Shown one piece after another: positions 37,761 through 51,200 of a stretch of DNA of 64,000 bases (positions within the stretch are counted from its first letter, which is position 1; the number at the start of each line of letters is the position of its first letter). The notes below the pieces were generated by a model. It saw nothing but the letters and a program-made list of their open reading frames with translations, made no database searches and was not told the origin of the DNA. Made by a program: the position numbers and the translations under genes. The stretch is taken from positions 40,933,501-40,997,500 of the forward strand of contig NC_059365.1 in assembly GCF_019703515.2 (NCBI RefSeq), given 5' to 3'. The stretch comes from Myxocyprinus asiaticus. Its lineage: Eukaryota; Chordata; Actinopteri; Cypriniformes; Catostomidae.

Positions 37761-37910
37761 ATATTTCAGTTATGATTCCAAAATGTGATATTTCAAGTAC
37801 TGTTTAATTAGGAACACAATGATTTTATTAATAACAACTCTAGGATTTAGAGAGTAACGGTAACTTAATTAAAACTAGTAAGAATAGTAAAAACTTAAGC
37901 TTAAGTTGAT

Positions 37911-38350
37911 GGGAGCCTTGGTAGCTCACCGAGTAAAGACGCTGACTACCACCCCTGGAGTTCGCGAGTTCGAATCCAGGGTGTGCTGAGTGACTCCAAC
38001 CAGGTCTCCTAAGCAACCAAATTGGCCCAGTTGCTAGGGAGGGTAGAGTCACATGGGGTAACCTCCTCGTGGTCACTATAATGTGGTTCTCGCTCTCGGT
38101 GGGGTGCTTTGTGAGTTGTGTGTGGATGCAGTGGAGAACAGCTTGAAGCCTCCACACGCGCTATGTCTCCGCAGTAACGTGCTCAACAAGCCACGTGATG
38201 CGCGGGTTGACGGTCTCAGACTGAGATTGAGATTCGTCCTCTGCCACCCGGATTGAGGCGAGTCATTATGCCACCACGAGGACTTAGAATGCATTGGGAA
38301 TTGGGCATTCCAAATTGGGGAGAAAAAGGGAGAGAGAGAAAAAAAAAAGA
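37911..38350 (+). mobile_element. SINE family A, full length
   Basis: The head 'gggagccttggtagctcaccgagt' with B-box 'gcgagttcgaatccaggg' is followed by the same body as the copies at 2742 and 36568 and an A-rich tail at 38338-38349. It lacks a ~10-bp segment in the 'cacgtgataag' region. A target-site duplication is not clear. Confidence 0.85.
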
Positions 38351-39606
38351 TTATGTTGAGGAAACTATAGATAGACAGATAGATTTACAGACAGACTTAC
38401 GAATATTTAACTTTCTCTCCATTCTCCATACTTTCTCTTAATACATTGGTCTACCCTCACACTCCAAAATCCAGATCAGCAAATAAGCTCTCTCTGTCAC
38501 CTTCAAATTCAATCGGACACAGATGCTATGACTCCCTCCATCTATATGTTTGTGTCAGAGATGAAAGCAGAAATAGGGAGGAAGTTGGGTGTGTCGGAGG
38601 TGTTCTGACACTAATGTGGTACTGTGCTTTACTTCCAGAAGTTGTGAAGTTCCTCTGTCAGTTTTAAAAGGCCTTCTAAAGCCTTTGAACAACTGTGCGT
38701 GACCTCTCCTCTGAGTTGTCTTATTAAACCTGCTTTTTTCCCTGCTTTTATTAAACTTTAGGGACACAGCAATTGCTCAGCATTCCTAACATCCATTACA
38801 CCAATGCACAAAGGACAGGCTGTTTTTCTTATTTTTTAGGCCAATGTTTTGTGCGGAATACCTTGATCTGACATATTTATCTTTTTTAAATGCATTATCC
38901 CATCGTTAAACTACTTTGACTAATGATCCTTTGTTGTTTAGTTAAATCACTCCTCGGCCCACTTAACTGCTACATGTACAAAGTCTGACCCACTTTAAAG
39001 TTTAACCGAATGTGTGATGTAGACCTCTCCAGCTCTCCCAGGAATCACTGTTGGAATCTTTCGCTCATTTGTTTTATCTTTATCCTTCCAAGTAGTGCAA
39101 TTCTAATAAATAACAAAGGTACTTTAAACAGAACTATACCTATGCCTTATACCCAAATTATTTTGGACCTCACTTTAGTATAAGTTGCACTTGGAATCAG
39201 CTATTAATTGGCCACCTGAATAATTAACACCTTGCAAGACAGATGCAATGTGAATATTCAGAATGATGAAGTCACTTCCGAATTTCAAGGAATGCCAGAG
39301 TAGAGCTTCTTCTTCGTTAGAACTATGTGCAAGTGTGTTGTGTAGGTTGTCATATTGCCAACGCCTCCCTTGATCTCATTTGGCCGATGACGGACAAAAC
39401 TTTGTGTTCACTTCTTCATTTAAAACCGCGTTTGTTGTGGTTGTTCCCAAAAGGATAATCGTGAGCTTACTGCAGACCAGGTGATCCAGTTCAAAGGAAA
39501 TTCACTTCACTGTACATCAAGCACCTAGATTAATAGCTTACTGTTTTTTTATGTTATTATTATTAGAAGGCTCTCCAAAGAAGTGCATGCATGCATGCAT
39601 GCATGC

Positions 39607-39637
<31 letters not shown>

Positions 39638-40200
39638 AGAGAAAGAAATGCATGCAAAGAAACAAATAAAGGACAATACTGTGACTGGGGTTTAACTGGT
39701 GTTAATGAAGCTAGTGATTGTGCCTACCATATCTAGGCTAGACTTCAAACTTAATTCATCAGATTTAAAATACGCACATTTTACTTTTTTCAGTCGGATT
39801 AATAAGAACATCGCCATGTGAAGTTATTTTAAACCACATGCAAAAAAAAAAAAAAAACCTTGCAAACAACAAAATATACTACTACTGCATGGTAAAACAG
39901 AGCGGTGATGTAAATGTGAAAATGTTTCTTTTTTCACCGATCGCAGTTGAGAAAGGGTCATTGATGGGAGTAAACTTGCAGCTGACGGGGGGCATGTTCA
40001 GAAGACCTTGTAAACGCATTCACACCTCTCGTGCATTTCAATGCCAGATGACTTATAGCACAATATTGAAAATTCGAGTTCGACAATCACTTGCATCTCA
40101 ATACTGTCTGAGAGGAATCAACAAACTCCACCAATAAAATTGCTTTGAAGAAGTGAACAAACGAGCTGAAATTTGGAGGATGAATAATCAAAGCACGCAA
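38351..40200. other. Intergenic, upstream of fgf24
   Basis: No exons recognised. Contains an ATGC repeat (39585-39607) followed by a poly-A tract (39608-39634), and another A tract at 39842-39857. 39180-39300 has no recognised repeat and includes 'cctgaataattaacacc'. Confidence 0.4.
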
Positions 40201-40260
40201 TAATATATATATATATATTAGTGTTTCCTGAGCAACTACTAAAACATTTTAGTAGCCTAG

Positions 40261-40337
<77 letters not shown>

Positions 40338-40456
40338 TTTTTATAAGCTAGGCTACTAAAATGTTTTAGTAGTTGGTCAGGAAACACTAATTCAGTTACA
40401 CCTCCGTTCCCACCCCAAACGAACAAATAAATACAGTAAGTTTACGCTATACATAA

Positions 40457-40523
<67 letters not shown>

Positions 40524-40525
40524 TT
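40201..40525. repeat. Near-perfect palindrome around a (TA)n tract, plus second (TA)n
   Basis: Arms 40217-40267 ('attagtgtttcctgagcaac' onward) and 40342-40391 are reverse complements over ~50 bp with about one mismatch. They enclose (TA)n at 40267-40330. A second (TA)n lies at 40463-40521. The whole block could extrude as a cruciform, about 1.1 kb upstream of the fgf24 start codon. Confidence 0.9.
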
Positions 40526-41518
40526 AATATTATTATTAACAATATTGCTTTTAAATTTGATATTCATTTTAGTTTTGGAAAAGAAGTGTAAATTAACGCC
40601 TTTTTACCGCATCAGAAGAGAATTTTGTTATCACAAGTGTGAGGATCTGGTTTTGCTCAACTGAAATGCACCTGTTTACGAGTTCCAATGTGAAATCCGC
40701 AAGGAATTTTTTTTTTTTACTGATTCGCATAAAAACGAAGAGCTCAAGAAACTATGAGAAGCGCAAAGGGAAAGCGGTCCGACGGAGGAAAAGCGCATTG
40801 GTCTCTCGCAGATCACCCTATCAGGTGCAAAACCACTGACAGGTTTCCACCCACTACCAACCAAAAACCCCTCAGTGCGCTCCAACCCTCCGCGGCACAC
40901 AGACAGACAGACCACTGACAGGAGTCCCGTACCATCACCAATCGCTCTTCTAGGATTCGCCAAGGGTCTATCCGCCTTTTTTATACAACTATCGCTTGGA
41001 TAACAAAAGCAAATAGACAAAGCGAGACTTATTTTCATCTATCCTGACAGCTTTGAGTTGTTGAGAAAGTTTTCCCTCTCCAAACGACGGACATGGAAAG
41101 AGTGTGATCTATGTAAGGTGTGCGCTTCCAGGTGTCTTCGGCAGGTACGAACGGAATTTATCTTGTTTTAACGCATACTGGATCAAGACTAAGTAGCAAA
41201 GGCCGTGGATTGTTCTCCGCGTAGGAGACGCTCCGCTACAGCCTTTCTTACGAATTCAATCTTTGCGCGCTTTGGCGAGAGAGCGCCGTGCGCACGGCCG
41301 CGGACCGAGGCGCGGATCGGGGACGCCTCGGGGAAAGACATTGATTTGTGTTTATTCCGATCTTTTTGAAGCAAGGACGAGCCTCATGCTGCTTCCCGCG
41401 GCACATTTTCACTTCCTTTATCACTCTGTTCCCCGGGATTGCACATCTCCTCCGGGATTTTGAGTGTGAGACACTGGCGGGGCTCCGCGTCAAAGGCTGG
41501 AAACAGGTGTATTTGACC
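40526..41518 (+). promoter_or_regulatory. fgf24 promoter region and CpG-rich 5'UTR
   Basis: No repeats were recognised. The region becomes GC- and CpG-rich at about 41210-41460 ('gcgcacggccgcggaccg'). A TATA-like 'ttttttatac' is at about 40978-40987. The transcription start cannot be fixed; the leader probably begins near 41000-41100. No ATG in frame with the fgf24 start is seen upstream of 41519. Confidence 0.5.
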
Positions 41519-41553
41519 ATGATGTCTGTTCTGCCTTCGAGGTTAATCTATGT
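41519..41553 (+). CDS. fgf24: fgf24 coding exon 1 (start, signal peptide N-terminus)
   Basis: Two adjacent ATGs (41519 and 41522) open the frame [12 protein letters not shown]. The first has A at -3 and is the likelier start. The donor is 'atgt|gtaaga' (exon end 41553). An overlapping GT two bases earlier would break the frame. Confidence 0.9.
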
Positions 41554-42187
41554 GTAAGAAACATTTTTTTAATATTCACTTTGATTGAGCCCGTACATTC
41601 TTACCAATAGAAGTCGCCCAAAGCCAGGTTTGAGATGTACTGGAACATTTTTATCTGGTGTAATTGCTTGTGATTCACCCCTCCTTTCCTCGCTCTGTCT
41701 CTCCCTCTCTTTCTTTCTCTCTCTTTCTCCAGGTGTTTACATTTTCTGGTCCTCTACTTCCAGTTACAGGTAAGTCTGGCTGTCTCACTGTCTTTAATAA
41801 TCTGGATTAGGGAAGGATTTTGAGCATGTGCCGCCGGTGCGCAAACACAAAGCGTGTTTAATTTGTTGTTTTAAGGTTTTTGTAAACACTGGCATGGGAA
41901 ATATAGACCCTAGAGGGATGTAAAATAAAAGTGGGTGTGGAGGTGTTTGTGATCTCGTCGGAGGAATTGAATTTCTCTTTAAAAATGATTGTGGATTTCC
42001 CTGTTGCGTTTCTTTTTGTTGCATCCAGACCTTCGTGACAAATATCTCAAACTAATTTATCTGTAATTGTCACAAACGCAAATCTTTCCCTCGGAATAGA
42101 TAGGACATTTAATGTATTCACTTGTATAACCTTGAACGCTAAAATGAGCATTTTGCGCAATGTAAGGAGACGCTGAATATATATAGG

Positions 42188-42222
<35 letters not shown>

Positions 42223-45200
42223 GCAGAGAATGTCTAGAGAATTTGCACAACGACACCCCCGATTAACCTTTTGTACTCTCCAAGAAATTAAGAAAATAAT
42301 TATTTGAAATTAAAGTGACAGCCAGATACATTTGGCTATGCATCCCCAGACAAATAGATTGAAATTAAATTGAAGTAATGGATTAGACTGCTATAAAGGC
42401 ATTATTAAAGGAATATCCCGTGCTCAATACAAGTTAAGATCAATCGACAGCATTTGTGATATGATGCTGATTAATAAAAAAGTCCCTCATTTATTTAAAA
42501 CCAAGCAAAAATCGGGGTTACATTAAGACACAATGGAAGTGAATGGGGCCAATCCATAAACGTTAAAAAACTCACCGTTTTAAAAGTATAGCCACAAGAC
42601 AGAAACAATATGCGTGTTAAAATGATTTTAGTGAAGTAAAATCGCTTACAGTCCACTTGTCTGTGTAAAGTTAAAGCCAATTTTACAACTACGTTGCTAT
42701 AACAACGTAAGGCATCCAAAAATACTAAAACAACCGTAAAAAATGACGATTTAAACAAACCTACAGCTCAAATAATACACGAGTTTTAACAGAAGGATTA
42801 ATGTAAGTGCTTTTCTAAAATTATAAGCTTCACAGTTCTGCATTTAAACCCTCCAAAAATTGGCCCCATTCACTTCCATTGTAAGTGTCTCACTGTAACC
42901 TCCAGGAGGGATGAGTCAAAATTAAGTTTTGTGGTAATCAATATTATATCACAAATGCTGTCGATTTAGCTTATCTTGAACCCAGAACATTCCTTTAAAT
43001 TACTATCTGTCTATCTCTCTATCTATCTAATGTTTTGGAAAAACTTGACCGTTGCTTGAACTTAATGTTGTAGAATATGATCCAATACTGTTAAAAAAAA
43101 CTTGTGGATACCTCATGAAGTTGGTTGAGAGATTGCCCCAAGTGTGCAACGCTGTTATCTAAGCTAGGCTTCTTTGAAGAAGAAAGAAATAACGATTTTC
43201 TTCATTTAGAGGGCAGCCAGGTGACCATACAAATAGAATTTCCTTTATAAAGCAATTACGTTATGACTAGCTCACCTGAGCTGAAACCTCAGGCTCTCCC
43301 AAGACTTTGAGGAAGGTGACTAATCCTCTGAATCTCTGACTGAATTCAGCTAACACAATATACAGAACAAATAAGTAATTAGATATGTGCAGTTCCTCGA
43401 ATCGACTTTACTGACAGATGAACATACCTTACAAGGCGAGAACAGCAACATTTTTTGTTCCCCCCTCTGGCAAATGGGTCAAGGCAATGTGATTATAAAA
43501 CCTGCATCAGAATGTCGTAATAGAGGGGGAAGATCTACAAAGACACCTCTCAAATAATGAACAAAAAGCCACTGATTTGAAGAAAGCGAGACCCAAGGTT
43601 ATATAAATCTGTGCGCTCAGTTTTGTTCCAAAGCAGTTGGCACAAACAAGGCCACAGTGTGGCACAGCCTGCTTTTTGAGTAAGTGACAACAGTAGTATA
43701 GATCTTTAATTGTATGCCAGATCATTGATAGACTGAATATAGAGGAGACTGTGGCTAGTTGTCACATGGGGAAGTTGTCACAAGTGTGATATCTCTGTAA
43801 CTATATGGTTTTGAATCAAAAAGTCAATTACGCAAATATGAGGTTTCTCTAGCAGTGGTTTTGTAACAACTAGCCCCGTTCTCCTCTACATATCACCTGT
43901 TTTTTGCTGCTAACTGCTAACCTTGACCTTCAGTGTTGTTGTAGTATTCATTCCACAAACACACAAGGTTGTTATTAATGAGATGCAGTGAAAGAGACGG
44001 CACGATAAGCACAGTTTAAGTGGCAGTGCACTGAAGCGTTGTTTCCTGAGATACATCCTGCACAGAGAGTGTCTGCAGATACGGCCTATCTGACATGCAA
44101 GAGTGCTGAGATTCTTAGCGAGAACAGGGCCGTCTTTTGAAGTCGCATTGATATTCGATTGCCTTGGTTGGCTTTGAAGGGAGTCGGGCGGTGTGATAAA
44201 AAAATGTTTGGCCGTGGCGGGCTCCCTGCATAGGCATGCCCTCTCCAACCTGCTCCCGTCCATATGCAACTGTCTTCAAAACACACCTCTGTGTTTGACT
44301 AGATGGCCAGATTTCAGAGTAAATCCTTCCGAGGAGAGGCTGTATGTGTGAGTGTTTGTGTTTTTACGCAAGTAGTGTTATTACAAGCAGAAACTGGCAA
44401 ACAGTTAAAAACTGACATTGATTCTATGTTAAACTGAGTTGTTCTGACATTGGAGACAGTCATGTAATGAATTTAGGGTAATTTAATTTATAGATGGATC
44501 CATAAAATCAGATTTGAAATTAATTTAGGCTTTCCAGAATGATTGATAAGCTTGTGTATGCTGATGTTTCCAAAAAAATGTTTTTTGATCAAATGATATT
44601 ATGTGTTTTATTTTACACATATCACGGCAGTTCCGAGGTGAAATGTCCACCGTGTGGCACTAAAAGCGAGTTCAATGTTATTCAAAACAGATGAGGTTTT
44701 TAAGGTCAATGCTTTATCAACAAAACCGACCTCCCTACCCTAAACCTTAAACCTAAACCTAACCAATAGTGCCATAAAAAGCAAATGTGAGATGAAAAAA
44801 GCAGTTGCTGGTGTAACCATGTCATTTTGGGGTACTTCTATGACAATTAAGGCCAAAGTATACACTGTGTGTTCGCGTTACTGATCGCTTCGTGTACAGT
44901 ATGCGTGACGCGAATTTCGTTATCAGCACCGCCGCACGGCTTGACCGCGTGCCGCTCAGATTTTCTTGACCCGTGGATGCAGTCCTTGTCTGTGTGCATC
45001 GTCGTCTTATGCACCAGCCATTGACTGTACTAAAAGAATATCTCAAATCTGCTGCAGTGTGCATGTGTCAAACGCGTTCGTGTTCACTTGCGGTCAGAAA
45101 AGTATACTCATAAAGGCAATGCGGTCGGCCGGGCACGATCTGATCCGGAATGCACAAACACGAAGTATACCTGGGCCTTTACGCGTCGACTCGCATGCTT

Positions 45201-48200
45201 TTGAAGACTCATACCCCGGTTCTTTACATCACAAGTGCAACACTATCAGATAAACTTTTTGATCAGACTAGAACAAGCTTTCAAATGTAGTTTATGTAAT
45301 GCAAACGTTAAAATGTATCGCCTTACAAGTCATGCGCTGTAGTAAAAGTGTTTAGATGTCATAAGATAGCATTGTGTGAGGAACAGGACGAAAAGTAAGT
45401 GCTTATGAACTAATAATTTGCCGTTTTACTCATGATTTGTGTGAAAGGGAATAAAAGTCATTGTTGTATAATCGCCAAAAATACTTGGGCATTTAAATCT
45501 CACTTAAAATATATGAATATCATTGCATTAGACAACAAAATATCAAACCAAGTGGCATCTGAAAACACATGCTGCTAGAGCTTTTCTCAGAACTAACTTT
45601 AGTTTTATGAGACATTTTTGCAGAATTTTAAGCAACTTGGATGTATGAAGTCAGTTCCCCTCAAGGTCACACAGGTGTCCTAGCAAAGTGACCACAGTTC
45701 AGCACATTAACCCTATAATGCTGTGTGAATCAAATATGATACACAATGTTTGACGGCTCCTGTTTCACACTCTGTTCAAGCTGACGAGCCAAACAACCTA
45801 TAGTATGCAAAGTTTCACATGTTTATGGCACCATCTAGTGGCTATTTGTGAAGAAAAAAGTGGTTTCAATGTCTATATCGATCGATTTAAAATGGCGGCG
45901 GACATGCACAAAAGTGACTCTTATATTGGAATAAATGACAGCTTATTTTAATAAAGTAAAAGTGACAGTAATAATTAAATTGTTGCTGGTATTTTAAAAT
46001 AAGCATTTGCTGAATATAAGAAAAAAGTTTTACAGTTTCCCTTTTATAAATGCCAATAGAGTGTCTGGTGCATAAAATACATATGATAAAAATTACTTAT
46101 TGAAAAAAGAATATTTTATTCATATTGTATTTGATGTGCTGAATTGAACTGTGATACATTTCAGTCCATATTTATAGACCAAGGAGAGGAAGTTGTCATG
46201 GCCAAACTCTCAAACATTTAGTATCTCTGAAAAGCCCAGGGAATCCTCTGATAATACCTCAAGATTTAACACTGTAGCATGTATGGGCTAAGAAAAACTT
46301 CAATAACAAATATCCTACACAAATATGAATTGCTGGGCCTCAGGAGGATAATGATCTTTAAAGTCGAATATATCCAATATGAGGCATAAAAAAAAAAAAA
46401 ATGTGCAACATTTTTTTTACGGTTTCTATTTATAGTTTGTCTAATGGTACTAAAAACTGTTTAATGTCAAACAAATATACAATTTTCTGACAGTTCTTTC
46501 ACATGTCAGGGTTGAACATGTTCCACCAACATTTGACAACCACAAAGTGTTCAAATAAATTTCTTTTAATTTTGAACAGTATATCTATGCATTTTAATAA
46601 CTTAATACTAACAAACTTCTCATTGTGAAATGTTTTGCTTGAAAAGTGTGCTTTCTTTCTTGAAAATCAGTGCTACTTGTTTTGATATTTTGCTGTCTAA
46701 TGCAGTGACATTCATACATTTTTAAGTGTGACTTAAGTGTCCAAATACCTCTTAGGGGCCACTGTAAATGGAAGTGGTTTCTTTCCATTGAAAAAATGTT
46801 TTCGTTCTGTGAGCACGTTTCCCCTCGTGTTCCCTAAATGTCATTAATTAGCTGAGGTTAAAATAACACATAATGGAAGCATGTAATTTGTGTGTAATTA
46901 ACCACCTGAGAGAAGCCACATAAAAGCTCATTACAGGGTAATTACCCCTCGTTTCAGCCGGAGAGAGCAGTCTTGGCTGGGATAGAGATTCCAGGGTTTT
47001 TTAGAGGTATATGTTTTCCTCCCATATAGAGGAAGGATATTGGATAAGATGCGGGATAGCTTGTTTTTGTGCAAAGCCTCGGGTGATAGGCACAGAGTGT
47101 GAATGTGAGTGATGGCTCCATATTGACAGGAGATGTCGTGGCAACCTGTGTTGTATTTTATTATGTTTGTGTGTGTGCAAATGCATAATTTTCCAGTTGT
47201 GTACATGTATGTATTTCCCGTACTTACAGGTGTGTGTGTGTGTTTGATGTATGAGTGTGATTCTTACCCTAGGCAGATATTTGTTTGATGACAGATTTGG
47301 ATCTTTCAGGTGGATAATTGCTGGAGACTTGCTAGTGGAAATTGAAAACTTCACTTCTCGGTTCTCTAGCTCCAGGCTCATACTATTCAGCTGTTTTATT
47401 TATTTAGAGAAAGAGAGAGAGAGAAGGAGACGGGCACCAAAACATGCCGAAATCATTGCATCTATACAAATTTCTCGATTTGATTTGATTCTGATTCACA
47501 AGCTCTCAATTCGATTTCAATTGAATTAGATTCTAATTCAATTGGGTATATTTCAGTTATAATCAGTGCTGGGTGTAATCTGATTACGAAGTAATCAGTT
47601 ACTGTAAATTAATTACTTTTGAATTCAAAAGTTGTGTAATCAGATTATAGTTACTGACTTTCAAATAAATGAATTATTTTTAAGTACATTACTTGGGTTA
47701 CACATATATATAAAATAATATTATTTATCTATAATACATTTATGTATTATAGATAATTTATACATTTATACGAGTCTATGACTTGCATGCAAAAATGAAC
47801 AAAGAGGAAAATTAGACATTATTTATATTTTTTTTTTAGCCGAAAAAAACTTTTCTGCGGTGTGTTTTAGAATTTTTTTTAAACTAAAGAAATTAGTACT
47901 GTGATTACTTTTCCCATTATGTAATGAGTAGTGTAATATGATAAAAATTTAAGAGAAGTAATTAGTAATTTTTAGTGGATTAATTGTTTTGAGTGAATTA
48001 CCCAACACTGTTTTTTTAATGCCATTTTGCTTACCAATAAAAAAAGTCTAACTCGCTAATGTTTATAATTATACAGGGGACTTACTTTCTTGGTACTAGT
48101 GTTGTCACGATACCAACATTTCAGTAGACTGCACCGATACCAGTCAAATTTCATGATTCTCTATACCAATTTCGATACCACAGGAAAAATAGGTAACATA

Positions 48201-51200
48201 CTCCTTTAGCCAAATAAAATGATAAATTTCGATGCAAATAATAAATTAAAACAATAGCATGTTTCCTTCGAGTGTTTCTCGATTAAGTAAACACTTACGT
48301 TTTTTAAATAGGACCCAATAAAATCAGTTTTTTTTTTTTATATATATATTCAGTTAAAAAAAATTCCCAAATTTCCCAAGATTATTATAATTTTTTTTTT
48401 TTCAGATTGTTTTATTTTTATTTTATTTTATTTAAATTCTTTTTCTGAATTAATTTTTATTTTGAAGTGAAGGCTTTTCCAGTTCTGTGTTTTTGATGGT
48501 AACTTCACACTTCCGGATAAGATGGTTATACGACCCAGTGTGATTATTGATGCACGAAATATTGCATTTTAATTATATGAATATATAGTCTGCAGGCGCT
48601 GGGCACACCACATTGAATGTGCATTCTCTTCTGTCATCTACTACTGCAAGCACAGTGTGTGTTGCACATAAAATGTGGTGTTTTGAGCATATGAGCGGTT
48701 TTACACATTCACATTGCAGCATGCAGAAATTAAATCCTATCCTTTTGCGGTTTAATAATCAAACTAAGACAGGGATGCTCATTACGTCAATCGTGATCGA
48801 CCAGTCGATCGTAAGACGACCACTGATTGATCTTGTTAACAGGTCAAAAGGGAAAGGGATACAAACAACATAAATTACGATAATCTTAAAGATCATGTTT
48901 TATTTCTTTTTGTCGTCTCTCCCGCGCATGGATTTCTGAAACGCAGGATGGCAGGGGAAGACTCATTCATATTTATTAGGAAAACGATACCTGATTGGAT
49001 AGCGATAGGTTTATGGGTAGGGTTAGGGTTGTGATATTTTTTTTTGACTAATCAGGTATCGCTTTCCTCATGAATATAATGGACCCATTCCATTGCCATC
49101 GTATGTTTCGGAAATTCGCCCCTGCGCACTGTTTGACTGACAAACGCTTTCTCTCTGTGCGTGCTAATGTGTGTGTGTGTGTGGTAAGAGCGCTCACGAT
49201 AATGCGGATACACGTCAGTGTGACTGTGTGATGGTACACTGTAAAATGCCTGTCTTTGCACGAGGTATTAATTAAAATACAATCAGTTATGTCAGAAGTA
49301 AACGTACAAGCGTGGTAGACCTGCCCGTATTAATATTAGACTTTAATATCAATCAAACAACCAGAACAAGAAAAAGAGACTATTAATTGCTCTTGGCTAG
49401 ATAACTTTAGTAGCTTTAAAAATATTAATGTATTGTAATCATGCAGTGAAAGCCTGTGATCTATTAAGTTTTATGGTAAATTTGTTTATTTTATTTTTCA
49501 ATTTCTGAACGTATACTTGAATATATATTGATACTGCTGTTAGAAAATTTAAGCACTGTTTTCTAAATTTGTTTCTATGTTCTTATTTGAATAATTACTT
49601 CAGAACTTAAAACAATGTTTACCTAATTAACAAATTAGTATTAGTTTTGGTATCAAGAATTGTCAAATTGCACTGGTACACATGTAACGATTACTGAAAT
49701 TTTGGTATCGTGACACTGCCTACAATACATGGTAGATCTTACTATAATGGCATTATGAAAAAGGAGATCTCATGCCATAGAAGTGTGAGCACGTCTGCAC
49801 TAGGACATATCACAATTTTTATTTGATTAATTGTGCATTTTAGTGTAAAGGAGTACCCGAGCACGAATTCAAATAAGTGTGTGAGCAGTCGTCTGTCAGT
49901 CAGACAGCCCGCGTGGACCATACTTAGTCAGTGCTCAGTACTACTGGTACTGCAGAAACACTGGTATAGTTACATCTTTTTTTATTTTAGTATCGACTTG
50001 GTACCAAAGTACTGGTACTTTTGACATCACTACTTGGAACATTCTGAAAATAATAATTAAATTAACAACAGGGCCCAAACTATGCAGTTCATTTGGTATT
50101 TATTTAACAGATTTAATAATCAACACAATTAAAATTGTACATTAAATTATTGAAAAGGATTAATTTGAGGGTTTAAAATCTATATTTTTACCCAGTCCTG
50201 ATGTTATTGCACATAACAAACTTTGATTAAATTTGTAATACTTTTCAAACTGTACGTCACATTGTAAATGAAGACATCTTTTTTTTAATACACATCTCAG
50301 GTCTTATTGTGTATGATTCATGCATGTTATTCCAAGGAAGAAAAACAAGTTATTCTTCAAAATGTAATTATTTGCTCAACATCTGAAATGGCTTTCCATT
50401 TCGGCTGATGTCACCAAACATTAAAGCATTCAAAACAGATTAATGTGCAACAAGGACATTTTTTTTAGTGACTGGTTAAGTGCTCATGGAAAAGATGTGT
50501 TTTTAGCCATTTTTTGAAGACAGTATGTGAGTCAGCTTCACGGATGGAGTTGGGAAGGTCATTCCACCAATGTGGTATGATGAAGTTTATATTCCCGAAA
50601 GTCCGGGAAAATGTTTTGGTGCCTCTTTGTGTTGGTACAACAAGGCGACGTTCCTTAGCCGACCGCAGGCTTCTAGTGGGCGTGTAGCTTTGCAGAAATG
50701 ATTTTAGGTATGCTGGAACAGACCCAGTGACTGTTTTGTATGCCAGCATCAGAGCCTTGAACTTGATACGTGTATCAACCGGCAGCTAGTGAAGAGAGAC
50801 AAGGAGGGGTGTAACATGTGCTCTCTTTGGTTGATTAAAGACCAGATGTGCTGCTGCATTCTGGATCATTTGCAAGGGTCTAATTGCACATGCAGGGTGG
50901 CCTGCAATGAGAGCGTTACAGTAGTCCAGTCTAGTTATGACAAGTTACTGAACAAGAAGTTGTGTGGCATGTTCAGAGAGGAAGGGTCTTATCTTCCTGA
51001 TATTGTAGAGTGTAAATCTACATGATCTTGCGGTCTTTGAGATGTGGTCTGTGAAATTTAGTTTGTTATCGATGGTTACCCCTAGATTTCTGACCGTTTT
51101 GGAAGGCATTACTGTAGTTACACCCAGCTGCACGGTGATGCTGTGTTCAATAGCAGGGTTGGCTAGAAAGACAAGGAGTTCAGTCTTGGCTGGGTTAAGT

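Noticed and set aside
39551..39634. ORF over ATGC and poly-A repeat (His-Ala and poly-Lys)
   Set aside because: Produced entirely by simple repeats.
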